A DNA stretch of 64,000 nucleotides from Silene latifolia (GCF_048544455.1 NC_133536.1:38582652-38646651), one strand, 5' to 3'. Shown: positions 14,654 to 25,628, numbered from the stretch's first letter. A program made the numbers and translations. The notes: a model not told the origin generated them from the letters alone.

Positions 14654-15099
14654 AAACTTTCTAATTTTGCTACCAACGCACCCCCAAACTCTCAGAACTC
14701 CTTCACTTTACCAAATTGAATTTCTCTCTCTTCGAATATAACATAATTCGATATCATTCGAGCTGCTTCTTTCTCTACATTCATCGTCACAAACATTCCA
14801 ATTAAACTCTTCGACGATCATAATCGGATCCTGGTAATTCGACGAGGTAAACTTTCGACATTGATTATTAATTTCTACGAAATTAGGGTTTGTTTCTTTT
14901 TCTCTTAGTATTTCTTTTATTTGTTGATTGAATTAGATGAATTTAGGGCTTGATCAATGTGTTAAATGGTGATTTATGTTTGTGAAATTAGGGATTTCGT
15001 GGATTATATTAGGGAAACTGAATAATGTAATTTTTATGTGTAAATTGGTGATTTTAAAGTTTAATTTGGTGTATCATATGAGAATTATTTTAAGGGTGA

Positions 15100-15199
15100 A
15101 TCTAGTTTGATAAAATGTAAAGATGGGTCCAAGAAAATCAATCGTAGTCAGCTCAACGACGACTTCTGCGACTGCTTTGACGGTTCCGATGAACCCGGT
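15100..15199 (+). pseudogene. Glucosidase II beta-subunit exon fragment
   Basis: After an AG at 15098-15099 one frame reads [18 protein letters not shown] then [12 protein letters not shown], ending at a plausible donor. This matches the N-terminal cysteine-rich LDL-receptor-A-like segment of the glucosidase II beta subunit (PRKCSH family; PSL4 in Arabidopsis), which assists N-glycan trimming in the ER. The following exon with the next cysteines is absent from the next kilobase and no signal-peptide exon is evident, so I read it as a captured or relic exon. Upstream sequence (14660-14900) looks like a 5' UTR with an AAACCCTAA-type telobox in reverse. Confidence 0.8.
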
Positions 15200-15784
15200 A
15201 ATTCTTGTTTTTCTTTTTGTCATTTATAATGTGTGTCTCAGATGTGAGATTAGATTTCCGCTTGGGAGCTAGTCCTTTCGCTAATTGGTTTTGGGATGGA
15301 GCCTTCAGATATTATAAAGTTGTAAATTTTATCGAATTTGGATTGTGTAACTTTATACATGGCCTAATTAGCTCTAGTTACTGCATTCGTAAAGATCAAG
15401 GGGAAAATGGTAAAATGCAAGTTATATTGTGTAAGATTGCAAGTTTGATGTTCATATTTTTGTTCTTTTAATATATATATTAGAGGAAGTGACAACTAAG
15501 CTTTACGTTGACGTATCTGTCTCTAGAGAGCCTCCTTTCTCTGGAACTAAAGATGTAAATCTAACTGGATTGGCTGGGTGCGTTGCCCCTGCTGTCTTGC
15601 GTTACCCGCTTTCCTTTCTACCGCTTTCTTGTTAACTGGGAAAAGCACTCTGCCACGGTCTTTCTTTAACATTTAGAAAGGTCATTTACGTACTGCAGTT
15701 AGCTGTTAGCCTGGTGAAAACGGTACATACCTACCACTATTTCTGGTATAAAACTTCTTATCACATTACTATCTCTTTTGATTA

Positions 15785-15945
15785 TTTATGTGCATGAAAT
15801 AAGGTTCTATGTGCATGAAATGAGGTTCTATGTGCATGAAATAAGATTCTATGTGCATGAAATAAGGTTCTATATGCATGGAATAAGTGTTAAATGGGCA
15901 TGAAATAAAATTATACGTGCATAAAATAAGGTTCTTTGTAAACTT
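15785..15945. repeat. 21-bp minisatellite GTGCATGAAATAAGGTTCTAT
   Basis: About seven imperfect tandem copies of a unit with core TGCATGAAATAAGG. The same unit returns at 16895-17045, 17120-17165, 17240-17295 and 17360-17425. Confidence 0.9.
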
Positions 15946-16096
15946 AGAACTTTCTTTATTCATCCATTTGCATACAATTTATCTCAGTTATTTACTTAGT
16001 TGAATAGGATTTGCTAGTTAATTTACTGCATCAATTTCACCTATAGAAAAAAAAAATAGTATGTACAGTTGTGGTCTCTATCTTCATATATGCATT

Positions 16097-16342
16097 TCAA
16101 CCGAGTCTTATGGACTCGAGAAATTCCTTCTTATTTGGCTCACATGATGATATGTACTCCAAAAAAGTAGCAAAGTCAGTATCCTTATAGCGTCTTGGAT
16201 TATCTTCGCTAATAAGTTTAGATGATGTATGTATCATACGTTCGAAGGGAAGACTGTGTAGAGAAGCTAGTGTAACACGTGTTCTCTCTGGATTCACTAA
16301 TACTCTGTGTAGCACACTCCTGTACCTTCCATTGCTAAATAT
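16097..16342 (-). pseudogene. 2OG-Fe(II) dioxygenase C-terminal exon fragment
   Basis: The minus strand, after a CAG acceptor at 16345-16343, reads IFSNGRYRSVLHRVLVNPER, then ASLHSLPFERM and NPRRYKDTDFATFLEY, ending at a stop at 16097. This is the last exon of a plant 2-oxoglutarate/Fe(II) oxygenase of the DMR6-like or flavanone-hydroxylase class, with the RxS-type 2OG-binding end (RVTLAS here). The earlier exons with the iron-binding HxD are not found upstream, so it is an isolated fragment, probably captured. Confidence 0.85.
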
Positions 16343-16884
16343 CTGTAGAAAAAACATGCCAAGGACTTCTGTTAGTTTACTGCATCATTGTAGCTCTTAT
16401 GTATATTGTATGTCTTTTTTCTCTTTTATATGATGTCTCTGCCTGTAGCAAAATTCTCGTATATTTTCAGGGAATAGAAATAATTTTTGTTTTAGTTGCA
16501 GCACAATGAATGATTCTGAGGGTATTCTGATTACATTTATAGATTAAATTCAGGCATCTTTGTTGTGTGTTCAAGGGATTGTTGACATTTGCGATGACGA
16601 ATGCAATTCTTGAACTAAACAAACATGGTTAGGTCAGTTATAATAATACTGTTTTCAGAGTTCCATAGGTGCAATTTTATCCATCATTTTAGTCATACTT
16701 CTCTTTATAAGGTGCATATGTGTGCTCTTCCCTCGCTTCGATATTATTTTATCCAAGTTTTAGATCCTGATGTAAACATATTGCTGCTTTTTAGAATCAG
16801 CTTTCCTATAACAAAGTCATGTGTACTACTTGTATGATTTTTTGGCTATCAACTATTAAATAACTAGTTTTTTTAAGACATGTT

Positions 16885-17430
16885 ATTTTCGTGAAATAAG
16901 ATTATATGTGCATAATATATAGTTCTATTTGCATAAAATAAGGTTATATGTGCATGAAATAAGTGTTAAATGGGCATGAAATAAAATCATATGTGCATGA
17001 AATAAGGTTCAATGTGCATGAAATAAGGTTCTATGTGCATTAAAAAGTTCTTCAGTTGCATCAGTTGATTATATTATGATACTAATTACTGTTGGTTAAG
17101 GACGTTAATTTTATATGTACATTAAATAAGGTTCTACGTGCATGAAATAAGGTTCTATGTGCATTAAGAAGTTCTTCAGTTGCATCAGTTGGTTATATTA
17201 CGATACTAATTAGTGTTGGTTAAGGATGTTAATTCTATATGATCATGAAATAAGATTATATGTGCATGAAATAAGGTTCTATGTGCATTAAAAAGTTCTT
17301 CAATTGCATCAGTTGGTTATAATGTGATACTAATGATTATTGGTTAAGAATGTTAATTTTCTATGGCATGAAATAAGGTACTATGTGTATGAAATAAGGT
17401 TCTATGTACATGAAATAAGGGAAATGACTG
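16885..17430. repeat. Higher-order repeat of minisatellite plus about 120-bp unit
   Basis: Blocks of the 21-bp minisatellite alternate with a longer unit starting AAAAGTTCTTCAGTTGCATC and continuing through GATACTAATTA and GTTGGTTAAGGA. The longer unit appears three times (about 17041-17115, 17165-17235, 17288-17355), giving a roughly 120-bp higher-order period. Confidence 0.85.
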
Positions 17431-17577
17431 TGGAGGAGATTTAATGTATTTACCGGCCTTTTTATGTAATTACAACGCATTTTAGTGTATACATTACATA
17501 TCTTACTAATATGTGAGAAACATTTCAGGGTACTTATGTCAGTTATTTCGTACTCGTATTTGTTTAACATATTTTAA

Positions 17578-17648
17578 AGGCTATTAGCTCAATGGTAGAG
17601 CAATGTGCAAATTTGCACAAAGGTATGGGTTCGAGTCCCATATAGCCT
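17578..17648 (+). pseudogene. tRNA-like sequence with palindromic anticodon arm (copy 1)
   Basis: The 7-bp acceptor stem AGGCTAT/ATAGCCT is perfect. The D arm is GCTC-AATGGTA-GAGC and the T arm ATGGG-TTCGAGT-CCCAT. A-box-like TAGCTCAATGG and B-box GGTTCGAGTCC are intact. The spacing between D and T arms is the usual 23 nt, but the anticodon arm is a 16-bp perfect palindrome, TGTGCAAATTTGCACA, so no standard 7-base loop with U33 can form. It is therefore not called as a functional tRNA. Related to copy 2 at 17950-18017, on the opposite strand. Confidence 0.75.
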
Positions 17649-17949
17649 ATTAAATCACAAATCCAATGATAGGAACGTGTCATGATGCAAGCAATACAAT
17701 ACAATTATTTAGGAGGCTATAATCATATTCGAAGAAAGGCGCGCAAACCTTGATTGGACTCAAGCGAGCAGCAACAATGGCAATGAGCTCGTGAAATAGC
17801 TTTGCAATTATCAGAAGTTCAATACAAGCATTTCAAAGACTAGCATATAAACCAAAACTATTACCATACATGCCATACTTGAATTAAATGGGATTACCAA
17901 TTACACTATTTTTCATTCTTAAGAATAAATGAAAGATTTGGTATTTCAT

Positions 17950-18017
17950 GGCCAATATGGGAGTCGAACCCACATCTTGTGCATTGCACAATGCTCTCCC
18001 ATTTGAGCTAATTGGCT
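17950..18017 (-). pseudogene. tRNA-like sequence with palindromic anticodon arm (copy 2)
   Basis: The minus strand reads GCCAATTAGCTCAAATGGG... and ends ...TTCGACTCCCATATTGGCC. D arm GCTC/GAGC, T arm GTGGG-TTCGACT-CCCAT and B-box GGTTCGACTCC are intact. Between D and T arms there are only 19 nt, forming TTGTGC-AAT-GCACAA, a 6-bp stem with a 3-base loop. It shares body sequence with copy 1, about 300 bp away in inverted orientation. The body loosely resembles a tRNA-Ile type. It is probably a pseudogene or part of a mobile unit. Confidence 0.75.
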
Positions 18018-18444
18018 TTCAAATTAAGTAACACGCCGAAGAAAGAAGAGCTTAAGCTTGAGTTAGAGGACTATTTCATCAGAAACGCATGTATTTTACT
18101 CGAAAAGCAGCTAGCTCATAGCTACTGCCAAGGAAACGGAGTAGTGCGGATGAAAATTATGTCAATCAACGGCATCAAGAAAGTGACAGCAAAATATTTT
18201 GGATTCTTATTTTACATATGAAGCAGACAGGAAAGCCAAGATATTGCCTTCAGACTCCAAATAATAGTGATAGTTATATGGGGAAGGGTTTATGTGGTTA
18301 GACCATCCGCAACCATGAGATGATTGCAATTACACTGGCATAAGCCTGCCTTATTCCGCCTTGATTACTTTTCAACATTTTTTAAGTAGCTGCAAAAGAG
18401 TCGAGTTAATACAAAACCACTCTAATTGCAAATGAATGAAATGA

Positions 18445-18997
18445 TTAAAAACCTTTGGCTGCATAAGCAGCATTTGCAGCCTCTTCCTTGGCTTTGGCAT
18501 ATCTTATTAAATATAAAACCCAGGAACAGGAACAAAAACAATATAAGAACACGGTTTGGCCATAAAAACACGCATTTTCAGATTTCATGAAAAGCAGTCA
18601 AACTCAGAGCCTCCAGTTCAACACTAGAATCACTCTAACCTATTCTATTCCATTCCACTCCAACACCTCCAACCAAACAAACAGTGAAAGTATAAAAGTT
18701 GAGCTTTGAATTCAAAGGTAGGGAATTATTTCTAAATTGAAACTATTCAAAGCTAAAATAGTGATAGAAAAGAAGCAAGGTAGAATGCACATGTAATAAT
18801 CAAAGAGTTTGGGATTTAAGTACCTCTCCTCAACAGCTCGAATGACATCCATTGAGTTCTGCTGCGCAGTTTGTCTATACTGAGTAATATGTTCCAGAGA
18901 AGGAGTCGTCTGGTGCTTCTCTTGGTGATGCTCTTCTCGCGTCTGTGTGCGGTCACCTTGTTGTGTGCAGGCATCGTGTTGCTTCGATTGGGCATAC
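18445..18997 (-). pseudogene. Two 3' exons of an unidentified gene
   Basis: Exon at 18997-18824 (acceptor TAG, donor GTACTT) and exon at 18502-18445 (acceptor AAG) join in frame to give a C-terminus containing SMDVIRAVEERYAKAKEEAA and ending AAYAAKGF then stop. The phase is consistent across the intron and the protein is rich in Ala, Glu, Lys and Gln, somewhat like stress or LEA proteins. I do not recognise the family. No start exon is evident upstream, so it is probably a captured 3' fragment. Confidence 0.5.
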
Positions 18998-20211
18998 CTA
19001 TTTCATTACACATTTCCACACACATAGAGTCAGAGTCAGAGCACTACCATGATCATATATTGGAGTATTGTCCTCTATATAAAGATACTCCAAGGGGATT
19101 GACTAGCTAGTTTATCATCAACATTTTATTCGTTTGCTTTTTTAATTCGTTATCAGGTAATTTATCTAAAAATAATGATTGAGACGGAGAGATTATAATA
19201 AAGCTACAAGAGGTAGGTGGTAAATGAGGCACTACCTTTGTTCGGCAATAAGATGAGCGGCCTGATCAGACGGAATTTGATACTTGTGTTCTTCCATACC
19301 AGCCCTACTCTTCCTTTGCCCCTCTTCCTCCTCGAACCCTCCCATTTTACCCTCAACCCGATTAACCCGTTTATCAGGTTTAGATATAACCATTTTAAAG
19401 AAGACCGATTGAATAGTATAAAACCAGAAAAGCCCTCAAATAGTCGTTGCCTATTTGAACACTACCATTCATCACCAATCAGCGGCATCAACAACCACGA
19501 GCAGCCTCGTTTCCTTCAACTGCTTCAACACCAACAGCCGCAGCAGCAGCTCGTCACCATCCCTTCATCTCCTCCCTCTCCATTCACACCTGCCCCACGA
19601 CTCAACCGAGCCCACAAAACTCCATCAACCCCAGACTCGAGTCATAACAAAGATCGAAACTTAACACCACTTTCAATTTCACTCAAACCCCGACTCCATA
19701 AGGACCATAACCCGTCCCCGCTCCTCCAATCGATCGGACATCAATTCAACCACCAATTCACTCGATCCCATTAAATGTCGAGTCACCAATTCGGCCACCA
19801 TAATTTCATTCCTAATTCACGAAACCCTAATTTCACAGAAATGATAATCAATTTTGAAACTTTACCTCGAATTAACAGGATTCATTGATTGAATAATCAT
19901 CGAAAAGTTAATTGTCGAAGAGTTTGTTCATCAGGTATGTCACGATCGAGGGAAGCGAAAGAATATCATATTCGAAGAGCTAGAGTGATGGTGGAAGGTT
20001 TTGATAGTCGAAGAGAGAGAAAGAACGATGATAGAGAAAATAATTTTGTGAAAATGAAGCAGATCAGAAGGTTTAGGGGGTGTTGTTGCGATGATTTGGA
20101 CTTTTGGAGTATAGTTGAGTCAATCTCAGCTTTCCGTAGGATTATTTAGATCGGATGGCTATAAGTGGTTCTCATGGTTCTCATTATACTAGTGGTTCTC
20201 ACCGGATCTCG

Positions 20212-20215
<4 letters not shown>

Positions 20216-20256
<41 letters not shown>
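20216..20256. repeat. (TA)n microsatellite
   Basis: About 20 TA units marking the right border of the composite element. Gypsy sequence begins on its other side. Confidence 0.95.
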
Positions 20257-20258
<2 letters not shown>

Positions 20259-22330
20259 ACCACTCCCATCCAACACAACCATATACTTCATCCAACATGT
20301 ACATAAAGACATACAACAGATAACGATCCCTTGATACCCCGTAGTGACCGGCTCAAAGTTGTAAGGGCAAAGTTGCGGCCATAGGACGTCTCCCAAACCT
20401 TTGTCATAGCTCCAAACAACTCCTACCCAGGTTCATTTTATTTATACTCTCTAAGTTCATTATGTTCATTGGTTACAGGTTCCAAAATCGTCGCTCTAAT
20501 ACCACTTTCTAACACCCCCATATACCAAGGTGCCTTATCAAGGACCACCCTAGCATATAATGATGCTACCATCTCGGTTGCCCGAGGTAAGTATATTAAA
20601 AGTGACCATCCAAGAACAGTTATTAAAGTATAACGTTAAATGACTACATCGTCTTAACTGAAAATCAAAGTAAAAGAATATCAATCCCAACACATCAAAA
20701 CAAGTATCTAAAACTCGTGATAGGGGAAGCTAGACTCAAACTGATGACATCCCATCCTCGTCCCCACAGCTAACATGAAACCATCACCTATCAGAATCTT
20801 CTCACCATCCCCGAATGGATCACCACAGTTTTATAAAACACGACAGGGTCAGTTCATTGAATAATCAAAATAAGCTAATCTCAAAGAAACAACCAAAGCA
20901 ATCCAACTGTACAACCATTCTCCAACTCCAATCATATCTCATATCCGCCTACACACTTAAGTGTGTAGCTCTGCCAGATTACCCACCGTAATAGGTAATC
21001 CATACCGCCAGTGGGGGACCGCAACCTTGCCCACCTAAGCCCCGCTCATTGCAACAAGCAACAACCCATGTTCATTAATGTGCACATCCCCCTTTGTGAC
21101 GGCAACCACATGGGGCGAATCAAGGGCATGAAGCCATTCCCAAAAATGACTTTACTCAGCCGAGGATGCACCTCGCAAACATAGCCAATTAACCACGATT
21201 CCAACAACCAAGAAAGACAATGCCAACAAGGATACTAATCATGCCAATACCACAATAAATCATCTTAAATAAATTAAACAGACAACTGAGTAGGGAAACC
21301 CTACCTTATCACCAATCTAAATCACAAGTACACAGCGGAAGCTAAAACGTTCCTCTACGAATCCTTCACCTAACAAAAAACACAACAATACAATCACAAA
21401 CATGTCAAACAACCCTTTTACCCAATTCCAAACACTAGGGCAAAACCCTAAAAGACAATTCTAAATAAAAGATACGAAACTATTGACTTATCGACGAAAC
21501 TGAAGTGAAAGAGATGAACGAAAGACTCACGAACGATCAATTGCCTTGAGGGTGATTAATAATGATTAGAAGAGTGAAGAACATAATTAGGTTTTGGTAA
21601 AAATGAATAGAAACTATAAAATACGATTTATATAATCTTTAACCATCATTAATCAAACCGCGGAAATTAATCCCGTCAGACCGGCTACTCGGTCGAGTAC
21701 ACGGAGTACTCGGCCGAGTACCCTTTACTTGGCCGAGTACCCTTTACTCGACCTAGTATTACACTACTCGGCCGAGTGTTCCTGGACAGTAGCCAGATCA
21801 AAAAACACACGACACCTTACTCGGCCGAGTTAGCCCTATTCGGCCGAGTAACTAGACCCAGAAAACCGAGGTATTACAGTATTCCCTCCTTATAACGATC
21901 TTCGTCCTCGAAGTTCACACTCATACCTATATATCATACGCACATGTCACTCAGCCAACCAACATCACTTAACTCTCATCCTACATCCTCGACGCTAACT
22001 CACTCAACAACGTCTATCTCAACAATGCAGCTCACAACCTAACATCAACCATAGAATAACTCACCTAGCTAACTCCATAATGCTATCTAATACCAACAAC
22101 ATAAGTGTTGCTAACTCTGTCTTAATTCCATAACGCTCACTAGCAAATTCAATACCAATACAATCCATTAAGCGAGATGTTACACAAAGTTCTAGGACCA
22201 CTTTAAAACCCACCACTCTTGCCTTGAATCCACCCAGACAGAAATTCAGTGTCATTTCAATAAATCCACAACAAATCACAACTTTAAGGAGAAGCCCTAG
22301 AACAAATACCAGCAGCCCTATTATCAATCT
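20257..22330 (-). mobile_element. Gypsy fragment: internal 3' end, LTR, internal 5' start
   Basis: On the minus strand, sequence ending AGGAGGGAATAC (polypurine tract, 21890-21879) leads into an LTR that starts TGTAATACC at 21878 and ends near 20508. It is followed by a primer binding site TGGTATTAGAGCGACGA (20504-20488) and about 230 bp of 5' leader. Internal sequence on both sides of one LTR means it is neither a solo LTR nor a normal terminal LTR. The leader and LTR end resemble the Gypsy element starting at 59373. The right border with the MULE remnant near 22330 is approximate. Confidence 0.8.
20508..21878 (-). repeat. Gypsy LTR with CTCGGCCGAGTA array
   Basis: About 1,370 bp. Near its 5' end (21680-21850) it has a cluster of the palindrome CTCGGCCGAG and variants, each followed by TA. 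The terminal dinucleotide at the 3' side is mutated (TTAGA where the homologue has TCACA). Confidence 0.8.
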
Positions 22331-22478
22331 TTTTCCTGAATAAAAAACAGAAAAATTTCCTGAACTTCCTATAGATCTTGAGGGGATACCTGGTAAACTG
22401 CCACCTAAAAGGAAGTTGTTTATTGAATAGCCAATTGAAAGTGTTGTTACAAATATGGAGAAAGCTTAGTTGGTCTGG

Positions 22479-23601
22479 GAAGTTTATAAAGATACTTTCT
22501 GGTCAGCAGCAAGGACAATAATTGAGGTAAGATCCTTCATTTTATGAATTTATATAAGATTTTAAATTCTTGCAATTTATATAAGAGTTTTCCTAATTTT
22601 TTACTTATATGTAGGCTGAATTTAAAGCTCGGATGAGAGGAATGGAAATGTTATCCAAAGAAGCTCATCAATGGCTGAATAAAATCCCACCAAGTTCATG
22701 GTCAAGACATGCATTTTCCACTCAAAGTAAGTGAAACATGCTCCTCAACAACTTGTGTGAGTCATTTAATAATGTCTTGAGAGAGGTAAGGAACAAGCTT
22801 ATCCTCACTCATATGGAGTGGATGAGGAGATATGTCATGAAGAGAAACTTTGAGAAAAGGGAAGGAGTTGAGAAATATAAAGCCAAGTTCATGCCTTATG
22901 CTGAAAAGTACACTAAGAAAGTTATTGAAGAGTCTAGGTTTTGTTTGGTTGAATGTACAACAACAGAGTTGTTTGAGGTGGAATATAGGGGAGAGTTTCA
23001 CAGTGTTAATATACACACAAAATCATGCACTTGTCGTCATTGGGACCTCATCGGACTCCCTTGTATTCATGTTGTTGCTTCTATACTTGAGCAAGGACAA
23101 ATTGTGCAAGATTATATTGGTGAAGCCTACTCTAAAGCCAAGTATGAGTCAGCATATGCCCATGTTGTTTTACCTATGCCTGGGTCTAAACAATGGGAGA
23201 ATAGTGGCTTACCTGAACCTCTACCACCACATGAGAGGAAGATGTCTGGCATGCCTTCAAAGAAGAAGAGGAGGAAGGAAGCTGGTGAAGCACAAACAGA
23301 GAAAGTAAAGAGGCAGAAGAGGTCCAACAAATGCAGTAACTATGGTGGGTTAGGACACTATAAAAGGACCTGCAAGAACCCAGCAGTTGAGGTTAGAGCT
23401 GCTAAAAATGCAAGTGGCAGACCATTGGTGAATACAGAATGGGCAAAGAAAAGAAGAGACAAGGTTGCAACAAGAAAGGCTATAAAGGAAGCATACAAGG
23501 CTGCTCATCCTTCTCAAGTTGCAAGTCAAGTTAACCCTTCTCAGTCAGCCACACAACGAAGCACAATAGCTGAGCTAAGCTGGACTAGGGAAAATAGTTG
23601 A
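22479..23601 (+). pseudogene. Mutator-like (MULE) transposase, C-terminal half
   Basis: An exon ending at 22526 (LVWEVYKDTFWSAARTIIE) joins across an 88-nt GT-AG intron to 22615-23601. The order fits a MuDR-type transposase: WLNKIPPSSWSRHAFST, LLNNLCESFN, a SWIM zinc finger (CTCRHWDLIGLPCIH), then basic segments and a zinc knuckle. TGA at 22734-22736 replaces the Cys codon expected before NMLLNN. The knuckle reads CSNYGGLGHYKRTC, so its second Cys is Tyr. The DDE catalytic half is missing and another stop lies just upstream. Non-functional. Confidence 0.88.
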
Positions 23602-24025
23602 AGGATTAGTTTGGAATTCTGTAATTGAACTTCAAGTTGTGTGTTTTTTTTTTCTGTTTCTGAAACTTCCGTTTCCTTAAACTTTTGATTTTATGTTCCA
23701 TTTAAGTTGCTATGTAATTTTGGACAAGTATTTGGATGTAATGTTGAACAAGTATTTGAAATGCAATGTGACAACTTATTTTGGAACAAATCAGACTGTT
23801 TTTATTATATTTCTCTTGAATAATAGCCAGTTTCATTACAAGTACATTTATCAACTCACCTAAATGGCTAAACCATCAATACATATGGAAATTGACAACT
23901 AAATTGTCAATTTTAATCTACAATAATTTGAATACAAGCAACATCAATATTGTTGTAACAATAATAGATAAGCAAAGGCCATGTCTTCCATTTCTACCAA
24001 TCTTCTCCTCCATCTTCCTCGTTTT

Positions 24026-24382
24026 TTATTTAAAGTTATCCAACTCCATCTTCAACATTTTCCTCTCTTCCTTAAGTGACTGAACCTCACAATTTAACAT
24101 ACGCACCTCACTTTTCATGCGATTTTTTTGAAACATGATTTCATTCGCAACATCCCTTTGGCAATTAGTGGGATTAAGATCAATCCACTGAAAAAACTTG
24201 CAACCACGCACCTTAGTGGCTGGGTTGTATGTAGCACAAGCTTGAAACCTTCTACCTGGGTTGTTAGTCGTCCATGATGTGGCAAGAGCAGCTGGGTTGC
24301 CACAGTAGCATGTTAGTCTCCCTCCAACACTACATCTTGAGCTACAAGGGGAAGAACTATTCTCACATCAATTTGAAGACAT
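24026..24382 (-). pseudogene. GRF-type zinc-finger protein with coiled coil
   Basis: The minus strand from the ATG at 24382 has TGA at codon 5 (24370-24368) and then stays open. It reads CYCGNPAALATSW, GRRFQACATYNP and GCKFFQWID, the GRF zinc-finger pattern (CxCG ... GRRFxxC ... CxFFxWxD), followed by a Lys/Glu/Leu-rich coiled coil. It runs toward the MULE transposase remnant. GRF proteins of this form often accompany plant transposons, so it may be the element's accessory ORF. The early stop suggests decay, unless a downstream start is used. Confidence 0.75.
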
Positions 24383-24901
24383 TTTACGCAAAATTGATGA
24401 ACCCTAATTAACTTGAATTTGGGGAAATTTGATTTAGAAGGTATAAGATTAGAAATAGGGTAGAAATTTCATATATAATAGAAATAGGGTAGAATAAAAG
24501 ATAGCAAATTGAAATAGGGTAGAATTAAATTGAAATGATTTGGTAATATTGATGAAGAAATTTCAATTGAAGAATTAGAGAGATGAAGAAGGAGTAAAAA
24601 TGGAAGAAGGAGTGAAATATGAACAAGGAGATGAACCAAGGATTATAAAGAATAAAGGTAAGGGTATTGTCGTCATAAAAAATGAACTTAAGTGACAAAA
24701 ATTCAAATTGGAGTCAATTGTCCACCGGAGTTAAAGTTTTGCCTGTAATTTATCATCAGAACTAAAATTTTGGATGTGATTTGCAAAAAAAAATTATATA
24801 AGGCTGTAATTTTCAAAAAGTTGTTTATAAAAGGCTGTAATCAACAATTTTCTCATTTATAATCAATAAATAATATATTAAAAACTATAACTCTATAAAT
24901 A

Positions 24902-24932
24902 CCGTGCATGCAATGCACGGGGTCTACACTAG
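24902..24932 (+). mobile_element. Helitron 3' terminus
   Basis: Hairpin CCGTGCAT-GCA-ATGCACGG (24902-24920), then CTAG at 24929-24932 followed by T. This is the standard plant Helitron end and belongs to a different subfamily from the one at 4142-4170. I could not place its 5' TC end, so whether the MULE and GRF remnants lie inside it is unknown. Confidence 0.7.
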
Positions 24933-25628
24933 TTCATGAACAACTCCGAAAACACCCGATAATGATAAGATGCTAACATAGTTTGTTACTCCTAAGTAGA
25001 CCCATGTTGCATGAAACTCGGATAATGCATAACCCGGATTACAAAATAAACTTTTTTTGAGACCATCGTGTCATTTCTAACAAAATAAAGGTATTTTGGA
25101 TCAAAATCATTTTCAAAGTCGAACAACCGATGTCAAGTCATCGAGCGACTCCAAGATATTTAGACTTTAAGAAAAGCCAAGTCAAGATTGTATCCAAATA
25201 TGTTCTTATATATCGCCAAAAAATCAAAATCGACACCACCGTATTTGCATCGATCAGTACTTGTACATGTTGGGCACAATGCCAAAGCAAAGACTCGACA
25301 CAAGCACAAACACACACGTGGGGATAGGCACAACGCATAGAATCAACGTCTACGTATGCGTGCCCACCACCTCACGAAAGCCCACTTCGCACAAGGCCTT
25401 CCTTGGACGCACGCAGTGGCTTGTCCTAGGGCTCCGTGCACACCATCCTTAGCCACGACATCTACGGCTTAGCACAAGGCACAAGCCCTTCTCCATTTCA
25501 CTATAATTATACATCAAGTTATTTCCGTATACCAAGCAAAACCGCTACTTAAAATAGCGACTTTACTCTTAAATCGAGGTAAATTCATTCTATACAAATA
25601 GTTTCATTCCAATTCATTTCCAAATTTA
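24933..25628. other. Intergenic, unidentified repeat-like sequence
   Basis: No convincing ORF. 25260-25480 is GC-richer with CACAAG/GGCACAA motifs and looks like a fragment of an older repeat, but I cannot classify it. Confidence 0.4.

Larger units (their letters stand above)
14651..20215. mobile_element. Composite region with captured gene fragments, TA-bounded (element C)
   Basis: TA arrays lie on both sides. The right end (20162-20215) repeats GGTTCTCA and finishes GGTTCTCACCGGATCTCGACCC, whose reverse complement resembles the GGATC-GGTGAGAAC terminus of element B. I did not find a matching left TIR, so the left border is uncertain. Inside are exons of at least three unrelated genes in both orientations, a dispersed 21-bp minisatellite and two tRNA-like sequences. 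This fits a Pack-type element or repeated insertions. No transposase is visible. Confidence 0.45.

Noticed and set aside
15205-15471. ORF of 88 codons after the glucosidase II beta exon
   Set aside because: It does not continue the PRKCSH cysteine pattern. It looks like intronic or element sequence.
15785-17430. CRISPR-like array
   Set aside because: Repeats are contiguous or irregular minisatellite units without unique spacers of constant size, and the DNA is plant nuclear.
17578-18017. Functional tRNA genes
   Set aside because: D and T arms are good, but no standard 7-base anticodon loop with T33 can form in either copy.
18012-18221. ORF containing KKEELKLELEDYF
   Set aside because: It starts inside a tRNA-like sequence without ATG and has no recognisable homologue or splice context.
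19217-20149. ORFs of 185 and 86 codons
   Set aside because: Composition is Ser/Pro/His or Arg rich with no recognisable domain, inside a composite transposable region. Kept as non-coding.
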